A stretch of 64,000 bases of DNA, taken from NCBI GenBank assembly GCA_002702065.1, contig NZXX01000004.1, positions 319,748-383,747 on the forward strand. Reading direction: 5' to 3'. Source of the stretch: Anaerolineaceae bacterium. Its GTDB lineage: Bacteria > Chloroflexota > Anaerolineae > Aggregatilineales > Phototrophicaceae. This document shows positions 26,320 through 35,211 of the stretch, in pieces (positions within the stretch are counted from its first letter, which is position 1; every line of letters begins with the position of its first letter). Both the position numbers and the translations under genes were made by a program. The notes beneath the pieces were generated by a model. That model did not search any database. It saw only the letters and a program-made list of their open reading frames with translations, and had not been told where the DNA came from.

Positions 26320-27416
26320 AAAACAATCACCCCCCGTGCCACGCCACCGCCCAGCATGGCATCATAAGCAGCATTGATGTCTTCCAGCGGATATTTTTGC
26401 GACACCATCGCGTCCAGTTGCAGGCGACCACTGGCGTACAGGTCGATAAACAGTGGAAAATCGCGATGCGCATTGACTGAGCCGTAATAGCTGCCGCGAA
26501 TGACTTTTTCCTGCCGGGTGATGACCGCGCCAGGCAGGTTCGTGCCAGACCCCATCGGCGACAGGCCGACCAGCGTTAGCGTGCCACCGGGCCGCACCGC
26601 CTCGAATGCCGTTTCCTGTACGGCTGGCAGCCCGACCGCCTCGAAGACATGATCCGCCCCGCGCCCGCCGGTCAGGTCACGGATGGCTTCCAGCGAATCG
26701 CCTCCTGCAATCAACGCATGCGTTGCGCCAAAATCACGCGCCGTCTGCATTTTGGATTCGTTCGTATCCACTGTGATGATGGTCGACGCGCCGCATAACA
26801 GCGCCCCCTGCACGATATTCAGGCCGATGCCACCCGCACCATAGATGACGACACTCTCGCCGGGACGCACCTGTGCCGTATACATCGCCGCGCCGACACC
26901 CGTCGCCACCGCACACCCCACCAGCGAGGCGACCTCCAGCGGCACATCTTTGCGGATAGGGATGCAGCTTTCCTGCGGCACCACCGCATATTCGGCAAAG
27001 CTCGCCAGCCCGCAATAATGATAGACCGGCTCCCCGTTCAGGCTGAGGCGTGGCGTACCGTCCAGCATCGTCCCGGCCCAGATCGGCTCCGTAAACGTCT
27101 CGCACAGGTTGGGCTGACCATGCAGGCAGTAAAAACAATCGCCGCAATCCGGTGCCCAGCTCAGCACGACATGATCGCCCACCTGGGTCCGGCTCACGTT
27201 CGGCCCAACAGCTTCGACCACCCCGGCCCCTTCATGCCCGCACACACAGGGCATAGGGTGTTTGGTCGTGCCATTCATCACATGATAGTCGCTGTGGCAC
27301 ACCCCGCTGGCAGCAATTTTCACCAGCACTTCGCCGGCTTTTGGCGCCTGTAAATCCAGTTCTTCGATCACGAACCCGCTGCCGGGTTCCATCAATACGG
27401 CTGCTTTAATTTTCAT
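26316..27416 (-). CDS. Zinc-dependent alcohol dehydrogenase (class III-like)
   Basis: A 366-residue medium-chain dehydrogenase. Catalytic zinc ligands are C40 (GVCHSDYH) and H61-E62 (CGHEGAGVV). The structural zinc is held by C91, C94, C97 and C105 (CGDCFYCLHGQPNLC). The NAD-binding Rossmann motif is VIYGAGGIGLN near residues 192-202, with Asp (ITVDTNE) specifying NAD. It is closest in style to class III/formaldehyde-type and actinobacterial aryl or alkyl alcohol dehydrogenases; substrate unknown. A lipoprotein gene follows with a 4-base overlap. Confidence 0.9.
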   Translation of the reverse strand: MKIKAAVLMEPGSGFVIEELDLQAPKAGEVLVKIAASGVCHSDYHVMNGTTKHPMPCVCGHEGAGVVEAVGPNVSRTQVGDHVVLSWAPDCGDCFYCLHGQPNLCETFTEPIWAGTMLDGTPRLSLNGEPVYHYCGLASFAEYAVVPQESCIPIRKDVPLEVASLVGCAVATGVGAAMYTAQVRPGESVVIYGAGGIGLNIVQGALLCGASTIITVDTNESKMQTARDFGATHALIAGGDSLEAIRDLTGGRGADHVFEAVGLPAVQETAFEAVRPGGTLTLVGLSPMGSGTNLPGAVITRQEKVIRGSYYGSVNAHRDFPLFIDLYASGRLQLDAMVSQKYPLEDINAAYDAMLGGGVARGVIVF

Positions 27417-27483
27417 CGGTTATCCTCACTGGCATCACGGCGCTGATAATAAGCGGAACCACCCGAAAGTGCCAGACCCCCTA

Positions 27484-27512
27484 TTTGCTGATCGGAGTCT
27501 TCTGTGTATAAT
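27484..27512 (+). promoter_or_regulatory. Promoter of the BFN-dnaB-dnaD region
   Basis: A perfect TATAAT (27507-27512) is preceded at 17 bases by TTTGCT (27484-27489). The start would fall near 27519, about 65 bases before the BFN ATG. Confidence 0.55.
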
Positions 27513-27583
27513 CGCTCTATGAGAACCGGACCGTAAACAAGTGGTGGTGTCTCGAAGGCAACGAGGTGTAGAGTAAAATCACT

Positions 27584-28108
27584 ATGATAGAAGTCGTCAT
27601 TGATAGTATTCGTGTCAGCCTGATGTCTCAGGAACGCATCGTCGTTTTAAAAGATGTCAACAGCGACCAGTATTTACCGATCTGGATTGGCCCGTGCGAA
27701 GCGGATGCCATTACCTTCGAGCTTCAGGAACAACCCAGCAAACGTCCCCTGACCCACGATTTGCTCAAAACGGCTATTCGCGAGATGGGCGGACAAGTGG
27801 TTCAGATCTTGATCAACGATCTCCGCAAGGACATTTTCTACGCGCGTATTCTGGTTGATCTGGGTGACCGGCAGGTGGAGATCGACTCTCGTCCCAGCGA
27901 CGCGATTGCACTGGCCGTGCGCGTTAAGGTGCCGATCTTTGTTGAAGACAACGTCATGCGCGAAGCAGCCATCGCCAAGGAAAGCGACATCGAAAACGAG
28001 GCCACTGGCGCCCGCAGCGAAGACGCACCTGACCCCAACCGGCTGAGTGCCTTTGCTGATTTTGTCGACTCCCTCGACCTCGATGACCTGGAAGACAGCG
28101 ACGACTAA
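27584..28108 (+). CDS. Bifunctional nuclease family protein (BFN, DUF151)
   Basis: A 174-residue protein of the DUF151/BFN family, named after a plant enzyme with RNase and DNase activity. The core spans residues 1-130: VVLKDVNSDQYLPIWIGPCE, then HDLLKTAIREMGGQVVQI, RILVDLGDRQVEIDSRPSDA and IALAVRVKVPIFVED. A highly acidic tail (SLDLDDLEDSDD) ends it. In bacteria the function is unclear. It lies 91 bases upstream of dnaB on the same strand. Confidence 0.9.
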   Translation: MIEVVIDSIRVSLMSQERIVVLKDVNSDQYLPIWIGPCEADAITFELQEQPSKRPLTHDLLKTAIREMGGQVVQILINDLRKDIFYARILVDLGDRQVEIDSRPSDAIALAVRVKVPIFVEDNVMREAAIAKESDIENEATGARSEDAPDPNRLSAFADFVDSLDLDDLEDSDD

Positions 28109-28199
28109 CTCAGATCGTTCATTCGCCTTATAGACCGTGCAGTTTGAACAATGCGGCCCTGGAATCAGCGAGCCGTTTTGTTTTCCATATAGGTAGCTG

Positions 28200-29561
28200 A
28201 TGACTGACCAGCGCTATAACCCGACAGAGCAGACGATCCCATTCAGCCCTGAAGCGGAAGAGGCGGTGCTGGGTGCGATCCTCACCAACCCAAATATCTA
28301 CTTTAACGTGGCGGCGTTCCTTAAGAAGGACGACTTTTTCCTGCTGCGCCATCAGTGGATATGGGAATGCATCGAGCGTATCGTCGAGCGCAACGAAGCC
28401 TTTGATTACCTGACTGTCAGCCAGGAACTGGGCGACCTCGGCCATCTGGACGAAGTGGGTGGTGTGCCCTACCTGATGCGCCTGATTAACAACACGCCGA
28501 CATCGGCCCACGCCGAAGTCTATGGGCGGTTGGTCGAACGTGCCTCGGTACGCCGTCGCCTGCTCAAGGCTGCCGAAGAAATCAAAGTCATAGCGATGGA
28601 TGAAGAAATGGCCATCGAGCGCGTGGTCGAAGAGTCGGAGGCGCGGTTATTCAACGTCACCGAAAGCCAGACCCAGCGCGATCTGATGCCCATGCGCGAC
28701 GCCATCAGCGCGTATTTCGACCGCATCGAGCATCTGATGCAGAACAAGGACGCCGCTATCGGCCTGCCCACCGGCTTTCGCGGGGTCGATGCCCTGCTCG
28801 GCGGCTTACAGCGTTCCGACCTGATGATCTTTGCCGGTCGCCCGGGCATGGGCAAAACCAGCTTCATGCTGTCTGTCGTGCTCAACGCGGCGCGCCTCGG
28901 CGGACGCATCGCCATCTTCACGATGGAAATGGGCGTCGAACAGATCGTGCAGCGTTTCATCTCTATGGAAACGGGCATCAATATGCAGGCGCTGCGATTG
29001 GGGCAGTTCGGCCCACAGGAAGAATCGCGCCTGATGGAAGCGATGGGCCGTCTCAGCCGGTTCCCTGTCTTCATCGACGACACGCCTGCGCTCACACCGC
29101 TGCAACTGCGCACCAAGACCCGCCGCATGGCCCGCGAAACGGGCATCGACCTGGTGATTGTCGACTACATGCAGTTGATGAATGCTGGCGGCATGTACGA
29201 AAACAACCGTGTGCAGGAAATCAGCTACATCAGCCGTCACCTGAAGGAACTCGCCCGCGAACTCAATGTGCCGCTGCTGTCTGCCGCCCAGCTTTCGCGT
29301 GCGGTCGAACAACGTCAGGACAAACGCCCGCAGCTCAGCGACCTGAGAGAATCGGGTAGCATCGAGCAGGACGCTGATATTGTGATGTTCCTGTATCGTG
29401 ATGAGGTGTACAACGAAGCAACCGAATTTCCGAACCAGGCCGACATCATCGTCTCGAAACACCGTAATGGGCCTACCGGAACCATCTCGCTCTACTTTGA
29501 TAAGAAAAGCACCCGGTTTCTTGATGCGACCGCGCAAAGTATTGACCTGAGCAGAGGCTGA
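28200..29561 (+). CDS. dnaB: Replicative DNA helicase
   Basis: DnaB is the hexameric helicase that unwinds the fork. The 453-residue chain has the helical N-terminal domain (PFSPEAEEAVLGAILTN to about residue 105), a linker, and a RecA-like motor from about 175: Walker A GRPGMGKTS, Walker B DLVIVDYMQLM, the arginine-finger region (DLRESGSIEQDAD) and a C-terminal KHRNGPTGT. Length and motifs are standard. Its stop overlaps the dnaD start (TGATG), and the helicase loader comes next, so the operon encodes helicase plus loading machinery. Confidence 0.97.
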   Translation: MTDQRYNPTEQTIPFSPEAEEAVLGAILTNPNIYFNVAAFLKKDDFFLLRHQWIWECIERIVERNEAFDYLTVSQELGDLGHLDEVGGVPYLMRLINNTPTSAHAEVYGRLVERASVRRRLLKAAEEIKVIAMDEEMAIERVVEESEARLFNVTESQTQRDLMPMRDAISAYFDRIEHLMQNKDAAIGLPTGFRGVDALLGGLQRSDLMIFAGRPGMGKTSFMLSVVLNAARLGGRIAIFTMEMGVEQIVQRFISMETGINMQALRLGQFGPQEESRLMEAMGRLSRFPVFIDDTPALTPLQLRTKTRRMARETGIDLVIVDYMQLMNAGGMYENNRVQEISYISRHLKELARELNVPLLSAAQLSRAVEQRQDKRPQLSDLRESGSIEQDADIVMFLYRDEVYNEATEFPNQADIIVSKHRNGPTGTISLYFDKKSTRFLDATAQSIDLSRG

Positions 29562-30286
29562 TGCAAAAGTTCGACGGATTTAAAGCAGGCAAAGTGCGCC
29601 ATGTCAAAGTGCCAGCCCCGTTTTTCAGCGAGCTGCTGCCGCTGATCGATGATCTGGCCGAGTTGAAGCTGACATTGTTCTGCATCTGGGCGCTCTCGCA
29701 GAAAGACAGCGATTATCGCTATCTGCGCCAGCGCGATTTTGACACGAACGAGCAGCTCCTCGACAGCCTGCGCAACGACCTACAGCCCGATCAGGACCTT
29801 GCAGCTACCATTCAGGAGGCCCTGAAACGCGCGCTGAAGCGCGGTACGCTGCTGGCGGTTGAGATCACACTGGACAGTGGTGCCGAAACGCTCTATTTTA
29901 TGAACTCCGCTGCCGGACGCGCGGCTGCCGAAGCGGTGCAGGCTGGTCAATGGCAGCCGGGCGACACGCACAATCCGGTGGAAGTTCTGCCGGAGCGCCC
30001 CAACGTTTACCAGCTTTACGAAGCCAACATCGGTTCGATCACGCCGATGATTGCCGAGGAACTAAAAGACGCCGAATCCGATTTCCCGGCATTCTGGCTG
30101 GAAGAAGCGGTGCGGCTGGCCGTCGAACATAATAAACGATCCTGGCGCTACATCCGCGCTATACTGGATCGCTGGCAGAAGGAAGGACGAGATCGTGGAC
30201 TCTCTGGGCGATTTGCTGAGCAGGATGGGCAAAAATATATCTCAGGAAAATATGCCACCTTCATCAACAACACCCCCAACGAGTAA
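29561..30286 (+). CDS. dnaD: DnaD-domain primosome protein
   Basis: The 241-residue protein has an N-terminal winged-helix-like half (about 1-130, VPAPFFSELLPLIDDLAELK) and a DnaD C-terminal domain at about 150-215 (YEANIGSITPMIAEELKDAE, then FWLEEAVRLAVEHNKRSWRY and AILDRWQKEG, matching the YxxxIxxxxxxx signature). In Bacillus, DnaD acts with DnaI to load DnaB at origins. Here it overlaps dnaB by one base and the loader gene by up to 92 bases, so all three are tightly coupled. Confidence 0.85.
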   Translation: MQKFDGFKAGKVRHVKVPAPFFSELLPLIDDLAELKLTLFCIWALSQKDSDYRYLRQRDFDTNEQLLDSLRNDLQPDQDLAATIQEALKRALKRGTLLAVEITLDSGAETLYFMNSAAGRAAAEAVQAGQWQPGDTHNPVEVLPERPNVYQLYEANIGSITPMIAEELKDAESDFPAFWLEEAVRLAVEHNKRSWRYIRAILDRWQKEGRDRGLSGRFAEQDGQKYISGKYATFINNTPNE

Positions 30287-31583
30287 CGGTGGTCCCTGCG
30301 CCATTTGTGGTCAACCGTCCATCTGTGGCGGGCTGGGCGTGGTCAGCTATGATGTCCCGGTCGATCATCCACAATTTGGCAAATTATTCCGCTGCCCCAA
30401 CAACCCGGTCGAAAATGACAATGAGCATCAAAGCCGGATGCGTCGCATCAGCCACATGGAGGCGTTTGCCGACAAGCGTTTTGACAACTTCGACATCGAG
30501 CGTCCGATGCTGTCCAACAGCGAGCGCGCATCGTTGCGGATGGCGTTTAATACCGCCCAGCAGTTCGCGGCGCAGCTGGAAGGCTGGCTGCTGCTGGAAG
30601 GCCCCTATGGCTGTGGCAAAACCCATCTGGCGGCGGCCATCGGCAACGAGCGCCTGAGCCGAGGCGACCTGGTCCTGTTCATCACCGTGCCGGACCTGCT
30701 GGATCACTTGCGCAGCACCTACGGCCCCTCATCCGAAGTTGGCTATGATGAAATGTTTGACCGCATCCGCGCCGCCCAGTTACTGATCCTGGATGATCTG
30801 GGCGCAGAAAACCCCAGCCAGTGGGCCGGCGAAAAATTGTTCCAGCTGCTTAATTACCGCTACAGCCATCGCCTGCCAACCGTCATCACCACCAACAGCG
30901 ATCTCGACCGGCTTGACGGGCGCATTCGCAGCCGGATGCTGGATGAAGGGATGATCCGCCGCGCGCCGATCACCGCGCCGGATTACCGCACAGCGACCGA
31001 AAACCAGCAGAATCAGCTGACCAACCTGTCGCACTATCGGGAAATGACGCTCGATAATTTCGACACGCGCAGCAGCGCGGACCTGAACGACCAGAAAAAC
31101 CTCGCGGATGTGTTGAATTTTACCCGGCAGTACGCCGCCAATCCGCAGGGCTGGTTGATGATCCTCGGTCCTTATGGTTCCGGCAAGACTCATCTCGCCG
31201 CCGCTATTGCCAATTATCAGCGCGAACGTGGTACGAACGTGATCTTCACCACCATCCCCGATCTCATGGACTATCTACGTATGACCTTCAACAACAGCAT
31301 GACGGTTTCGCTGCACCAGCGGTTTCAGACTGTGCTCAATGCGCCGCTGCTGGTGCTGGATGATCTGCGCGCGGAGCAGTCGTCGGCATGGGTGCGCGAG
31401 AAGTTATTTCAGATTATCGAGTACCGGTACACCGGCCAGCTGCCCACAGTCCTGACCACCGCCAGCCAACTGGATGACCTCGATGACAGAATTGCGACCC
31501 GGCTTATCGACCGGCGCCGCTGCCAGATCATCGCCATTACCGCGCCCAGCTATGCGCAACGTATTCATCAACGCCACCGCTAA
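30195..31583 (+). CDS. Tandem DnaC/DnaI-like helicase loader (two AAA+ modules)
   Basis: This looks like the partner that loads DnaB. The 462-residue chain has a cysteine cluster (C35, C38, C44, C67) like the DnaI zinc domain, then two complete DnaC/IstB-type AAA+ modules. Module 1 has Walker A GPYGCGKT (136-143), Walker B LLILDD (196-201) and sensor I TTN. Module 2 has GPYGSGKT (325-332), LLVLDD (385-390) but TTA at sensor I. Normal loaders are about 250-310 residues with one module. The GTG at 30195 has AAGGA upstream; an ATG at 30252 with AGGA is an alternative. It lies inside the end of dnaD. Confidence 0.85.
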   Translation: MDSLGDLLSRMGKNISQENMPPSSTTPPTSNGGPCAICGQPSICGGLGVVSYDVPVDHPQFGKLFRCPNNPVENDNEHQSRMRRISHMEAFADKRFDNFDIERPMLSNSERASLRMAFNTAQQFAAQLEGWLLLEGPYGCGKTHLAAAIGNERLSRGDLVLFITVPDLLDHLRSTYGPSSEVGYDEMFDRIRAAQLLILDDLGAENPSQWAGEKLFQLLNYRYSHRLPTVITTNSDLDRLDGRIRSRMLDEGMIRRAPITAPDYRTATENQQNQLTNLSHYREMTLDNFDTRSSADLNDQKNLADVLNFTRQYAANPQGWLMILGPYGSGKTHLAAAIANYQRERGTNVIFTTIPDLMDYLRMTFNNSMTVSLHQRFQTVLNAPLLVLDDLRAEQSSAWVREKLFQIIEYRYTGQLPTVLTTASQLDDLDDRIATRLIDRRRCQIIAITAPSYAQRIHQRHR

Positions 31584-31588
31584 AGCCT

Positions 31589-32455
31589 ATGACCATGTCC
31601 AGCGCCAGTATTGCGATTACCCCATTTGCCCGGCAGCACCGGCAGGCTGTTGATGATTTGCTGTTCAACAGTTATCAGGTCCATACTCACATGGACTGGT
31701 TCGACCCGATTGACTGGCTGGATCGGTTTCCGCAGTTGACGCGGCTGGCCTGGCACGGTGACGAACTGGCCGGGGTACTGGGGGTTTCTGCGCCCTTCAA
31801 CGGCGCTTCGTGGCTGCGTATCGCCGCTGTCCATGACGACGCCCCACCGCAAACAACATTAACCGCATTGTGGGACGATCTGATTCCGCAGCTAAGCGAC
31901 CAGTCCGCACAGAGTGTATCGCTGCTCATGGGGCGCAACTGGATCAAGCGATTTCTGCTGGCGCTGGATTTTCGCTTTGTCGAGGATGTCGTCACCATGC
32001 AGCGGACAAACGGACATCTGCCGCCCCCGGAAGACTCGACATACCGCATACGGGTTGCCGGGCAGGGTGATCTGCACCGCATGGCGGCTATCGACAGCAT
32101 GGCGTTCAAACCGCCCTGGCAAATGACACTGGCCGAAATCCGGCAGGCGCAGCGCACAGCCGAATTCTGCACGGTTGCCGAGCTAGATCAGCAGATTGTC
32201 GGGTTTCAGATCAGCACGCTGTACCGTGATGGGGCCCATCTGGCACGGCTGGCGGTTGACCCTGCCTATCAGCGGCAAGGCATCGGCAGCAGGCTGGTGC
32301 AGGATATTCTGCGCCGGTTCATGCGGCACCAACTCATGTCGATCACCGTTAATACCCAGGCGAGCAACCTGCGTTCGCAGCGCCTCTATCATCAATTTGG
32401 CTTCAGCCGCAATGGCTATGACCTGCCCGTATGGTCCTTCCAGCTACCCCGTTAG
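31589..32455 (+). CDS. GNAT family N-acetyltransferase
   Basis: The 288-residue protein has a C-terminal GNAT domain (about 150-288) with the acetyl-CoA loop VDPAYQRQGIGSRLVQDIL and the following NLRSQRLYHQFGFSRNGYD, reminiscent of RimI-type enzymes. The N-terminal half looks like a second, degenerate GNAT fold (LLFNSYQVHTHMDWFDPIDW). It starts 5 bases after the loader gene and may be in the same transcript. Substrate unknown. Confidence 0.83.
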   Translation: MTMSSASIAITPFARQHRQAVDDLLFNSYQVHTHMDWFDPIDWLDRFPQLTRLAWHGDELAGVLGVSAPFNGASWLRIAAVHDDAPPQTTLTALWDDLIPQLSDQSAQSVSLLMGRNWIKRFLLALDFRFVEDVVTMQRTNGHLPPPEDSTYRIRVAGQGDLHRMAAIDSMAFKPPWQMTLAEIRQAQRTAEFCTVAELDQQIVGFQISTLYRDGAHLARLAVDPAYQRQGIGSRLVQDILRRFMRHQLMSITVNTQASNLRSQRLYHQFGFSRNGYDLPVWSFQLPR

Positions 32456-32526
32456 AAAATTGAAGCGGCAGAAGTCCGCAATACGCGTTATTCGTTACTT
32501 TTGCTAACCGCCACAGGACAAAGCCC

Positions 32527-33549
32527 ATGTCAATTGTTTATCACGAAGCAGACGGCGACCTCAACTATTTGACCGGCAGACAGGTAGGGATCATTGGTTA
32601 TGGCAATCTGGGCCGCCCGCTGGCCCTCAACCTGAAAGATAGTGGCGTCGATGTCCTTGTGAGCGAAAGTGACCCGGATCGGCGTCAGCTGGCCGAGAGC
32701 GAAGGATTTCAGCTGGCCGAAACGCACGAGCTCGTGCGGCGCGTTCACATCGTTATGCTGCTGGTGCCCGATGAAGTCATGCCGCAGATTTATCTGCAAG
32801 AGGTTTCACCAAACCTCGAACGCGGTGATACGCTGATCTTTGGCAGTTCGTACAATATCGCCTTTGGTTTTATCGAAGCCCCACCATTTGTTGATGTAGG
32901 ACTGGTGGCACCGCGTACCGTTGGCCTTGCTGTGCGCGAACGGTACCTGGATGGACGCGGATTTATCAGCTTTGTCGCTGTCGGGCAGGACGCCAGCGGG
33001 CAGGCATGGAACATTGTGCTGGCGCTGGCCAAAGCCGCCGGATCCTTGCGCCCGGACGCGGGAGCCGTCGAAATCGCTTTCGAGCGCGAAGCCGAGCTGG
33101 ATCTGTTCGTCCAGCAGGCGATTATGCCCCTGCTGCATCATATCCTGGTGACAGCCGCCGAAATCCTGACGGAAGCCGGTTATCCACCAGAGGCCGCCTT
33201 TACCGACCTCTACCTTTCCGGCGAACTACAGGACGTGCTCCAGCGTGCCTCACAGGAAGGCTTGTTCCCGGCGCTCCGGTTGGCATCGCTAACCAACCAG
33301 TACGGAACCTTTACGCGCATGGAACGCTTTAATGATCTCAAGCTGAACCGGCTTATGGAAGTGACGCTGGAAGATATTCGCAGCGGAGGGTTTGCGCGGG
33401 AATGGGCCAAGGAATATGGCGACGGTTACCACCGCCTGCGCCGCCTGCTGCGGTCACACAGCCAGCATGACCTGTGGCTGTTCGAACAACAGGCCCTCGA
33501 CATGCTGCACCCTGACCGTGAACCCGACGAATCGGCCTTTGATGTGTAG
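32527..33549 (+). CDS. Ketol-acid reductoisomerase-like protein lacking catalytic residues
   Basis: The 340-residue protein aligns by eye along its length with IlvC: nucleotide-binding GIIGYGNLGRPLALNLKDSG (normal GYGSQGH), LLVPDEVMPQIY, then the knotted helical domain. Key residues differ: the conserved His of HGFNI is Ser108, PKGPGH is PRTVGL, and the Mg ligands are D192 (kept), Q196 (normally Glu), Asp and Ser at the E226 and E230 positions. It therefore should not catalyse the isomeroreductase step. No ilvB, ilvN or leu genes are near. I call it a reductoisomerase-fold protein of unknown role, perhaps an NAD(P)-dependent enzyme of other specificity. Confidence 0.75.
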   Translation: MSIVYHEADGDLNYLTGRQVGIIGYGNLGRPLALNLKDSGVDVLVSESDPDRRQLAESEGFQLAETHELVRRVHIVMLLVPDEVMPQIYLQEVSPNLERGDTLIFGSSYNIAFGFIEAPPFVDVGLVAPRTVGLAVRERYLDGRGFISFVAVGQDASGQAWNIVLALAKAAGSLRPDAGAVEIAFEREAELDLFVQQAIMPLLHHILVTAAEILTEAGYPPEAAFTDLYLSGELQDVLQRASQEGLFPALRLASLTNQYGTFTRMERFNDLKLNRLMEVTLEDIRSGGFAREWAKEYGDGYHRLRRLLRSHSQHDLWLFEQQALDMLHPDREPDESAFDV

Positions 33550-33577
33550 GCACGCTACAGCTGTTTGACCTGAAGTG

Positions 33578-33605
33578 TTCACTGTGTCGAAAAGTCCGCT
33601 ATACT
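33578..33605 (+). promoter_or_regulatory. Possible promoter of the secreted two-gene operon
   Basis: TTCACT (33578-33583), a 16-base spacer and TATACT (33600-33605) lie about 38 bases before the ATG at 33643. The match is moderate. Confidence 0.4.
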
Positions 33606-33642
33606 GAGACTTGGTGTTCACAAGTGACGAGATTTGCCAGTG

Positions 33643-35211
33643 ATGATGAAACACCGTTTATTGTTAGCAATCGCGGTGCTGACCACATACCTGACACTTC
33701 AGGCCTCAGCTTTCCCCATCTCCGCCCAATCCGATCCCGCAGCATGGCCGCAGCTTCAACATGATGCGCAGCGAACCGGGCGCACCCAGGCCGTCGTTGG
33801 GGCACGTCTGCGACCGCGTTGGATATGGTTCGGGCCGGATTGGGTCTTGCGCAATGCGGCATCCCAGCCGGGGCGAGACACATGGGATGATGACTTAACC
33901 TCACGTGATGGTCATGACCTCGACATGCCGCCGTTTGTGCGCTTTACATTTGCCGAAACCATGCAGCCAGTTGCAACCAGCAGCGCGGTCTTTGTCGGCG
34001 ATCATACGATGAACAAGGTCTGGGCACTCAGCCTCGATGATGGCGCCACCTTATGGGAGGCCGATAACCCCGGCGGGACCGTTGCCTCCGGCGTCGCCAC
34101 CGAAACAACGGTAGTTTTCCCATCGCTGAGCGGCTACCTGACCGCGTGGGACACAACCACTGGCGAACAACGCTGGCAAGTCGATACGGGCCGCAGCATT
34201 ACCGGCGCCCCCCTGCTCGATCAGGATACCGTCTTTGTGGGCAATCATGGCGGCCAGTTCTTCGCGGTTGATCTGGCGACCGGTACCGTCAACTGGCAGG
34301 TGGACACAGGCGCACCCATCCTCGGCAGCCCGGCTGCGGATGAGGCGGGGCGCGTGTTTGTCGGTAACGAAGCGATGATCGTCTACGCCTTTGACGCCGC
34401 CACTGGCGAACAACTGGCCGAAAGCCCGCGCTTGATGGGGCAAAGTTTTGCCGGTTTATGGCCGCTGATCGTGGGGGATCGCGTTGTGCTGCGGACGATA
34501 CCCGCCGCCTATATCGGCAGCGAATATGCGCTCGAAGCGGTGCTCGACGGATCGGACGCCAGCTTTGACGCGGAACAACAAACCCTCAGAAACTGGCTCC
34601 AGAGCGTGGACGGCCAGTTATCGGAGCATCTCTTTGCGCTGGACCGGAACGACCTGTCCAAGGATTACATTATCCCGAACGGACCCGTCGGTGGTGTCGG
34701 CTACCCGGCGAACCCGCCCGTTCTCACCCAGAATAATCAGCCCATCACCTGGTGGCCGACCTACTTTAACCAGCTGACATTTTGCAGTTTTGGCTGTCAG
34801 GAAGGGTTGGGCATCGACATCGCGACGTTCGACCTCGAAACAGGCCTGGGTGCCCAGCTGCCCGGCTCGCAGCCATCTATGGGCGTCGAAACGGATAATA
34901 CCTATGGCATGACCGTAGGCGGCAACAACACGCTCTATCTGAGGCAGCAGTTTCGTGGCACGCTGGCGCTTAATCTGAATTCTGGCGCTTCTTACCGCAT
35001 TAGTGCGGAATATCGCTGGCAGGATCATGGCGGCTGGCAGGCCCCGCTTAATTATGCGGAAGGCGTCCACAGCGGCGACTGGCCCGCCGATACCGTCCGC
35101 ACGCCCCTGTCTGCGCCCCCTATGGGTACGATCCATGTCGGCCCGGTCATCCTGCCCAACCGCCTCATTTTTACGGAACGTTTTGCCGTGACAGTGATGG
35201 AAAGCTACTGA
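33643..35211 (+). CDS. Secreted PQQ-like beta-propeller protein
   Basis: The 522-residue product has an N-terminal signal peptide (ending near ASAFPISAQ) and repeated propeller blades of the PQQ-binding-like type: WALSLDDGATLWEADNPGG, AWDTTTGEQRWQVDTG, FFAVDLATGTVNWQVDTGAP and AFDAATGEQ. It opens with WPQLQHDAQRTG, typical of outer-surface propellers of this class. The C-terminal third is less regular. No dehydrogenase catalytic motif is visible, so it probably binds or scaffolds. Start is ATG 33643; ATG 33646 and TTG 33634 are in frame. The stop overlaps the next gene by one base. Confidence 0.75.
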   Translation: MMKHRLLLAIAVLTTYLTLQASAFPISAQSDPAAWPQLQHDAQRTGRTQAVVGARLRPRWIWFGPDWVLRNAASQPGRDTWDDDLTSRDGHDLDMPPFVRFTFAETMQPVATSSAVFVGDHTMNKVWALSLDDGATLWEADNPGGTVASGVATETTVVFPSLSGYLTAWDTTTGEQRWQVDTGRSITGAPLLDQDTVFVGNHGGQFFAVDLATGTVNWQVDTGAPILGSPAADEAGRVFVGNEAMIVYAFDAATGEQLAESPRLMGQSFAGLWPLIVGDRVVLRTIPAAYIGSEYALEAVLDGSDASFDAEQQTLRNWLQSVDGQLSEHLFALDRNDLSKDYIIPNGPVGGVGYPANPPVLTQNNQPITWWPTYFNQLTFCSFGCQEGLGIDIATFDLETGLGAQLPGSQPSMGVETDNTYGMTVGGNNTLYLRQQFRGTLALNLNSGASYRISAEYRWQDHGGWQAPLNYAEGVHSGDWPADTVRTPLSAPPMGTIHVGPVILPNRLIFTERFAVTVMESY

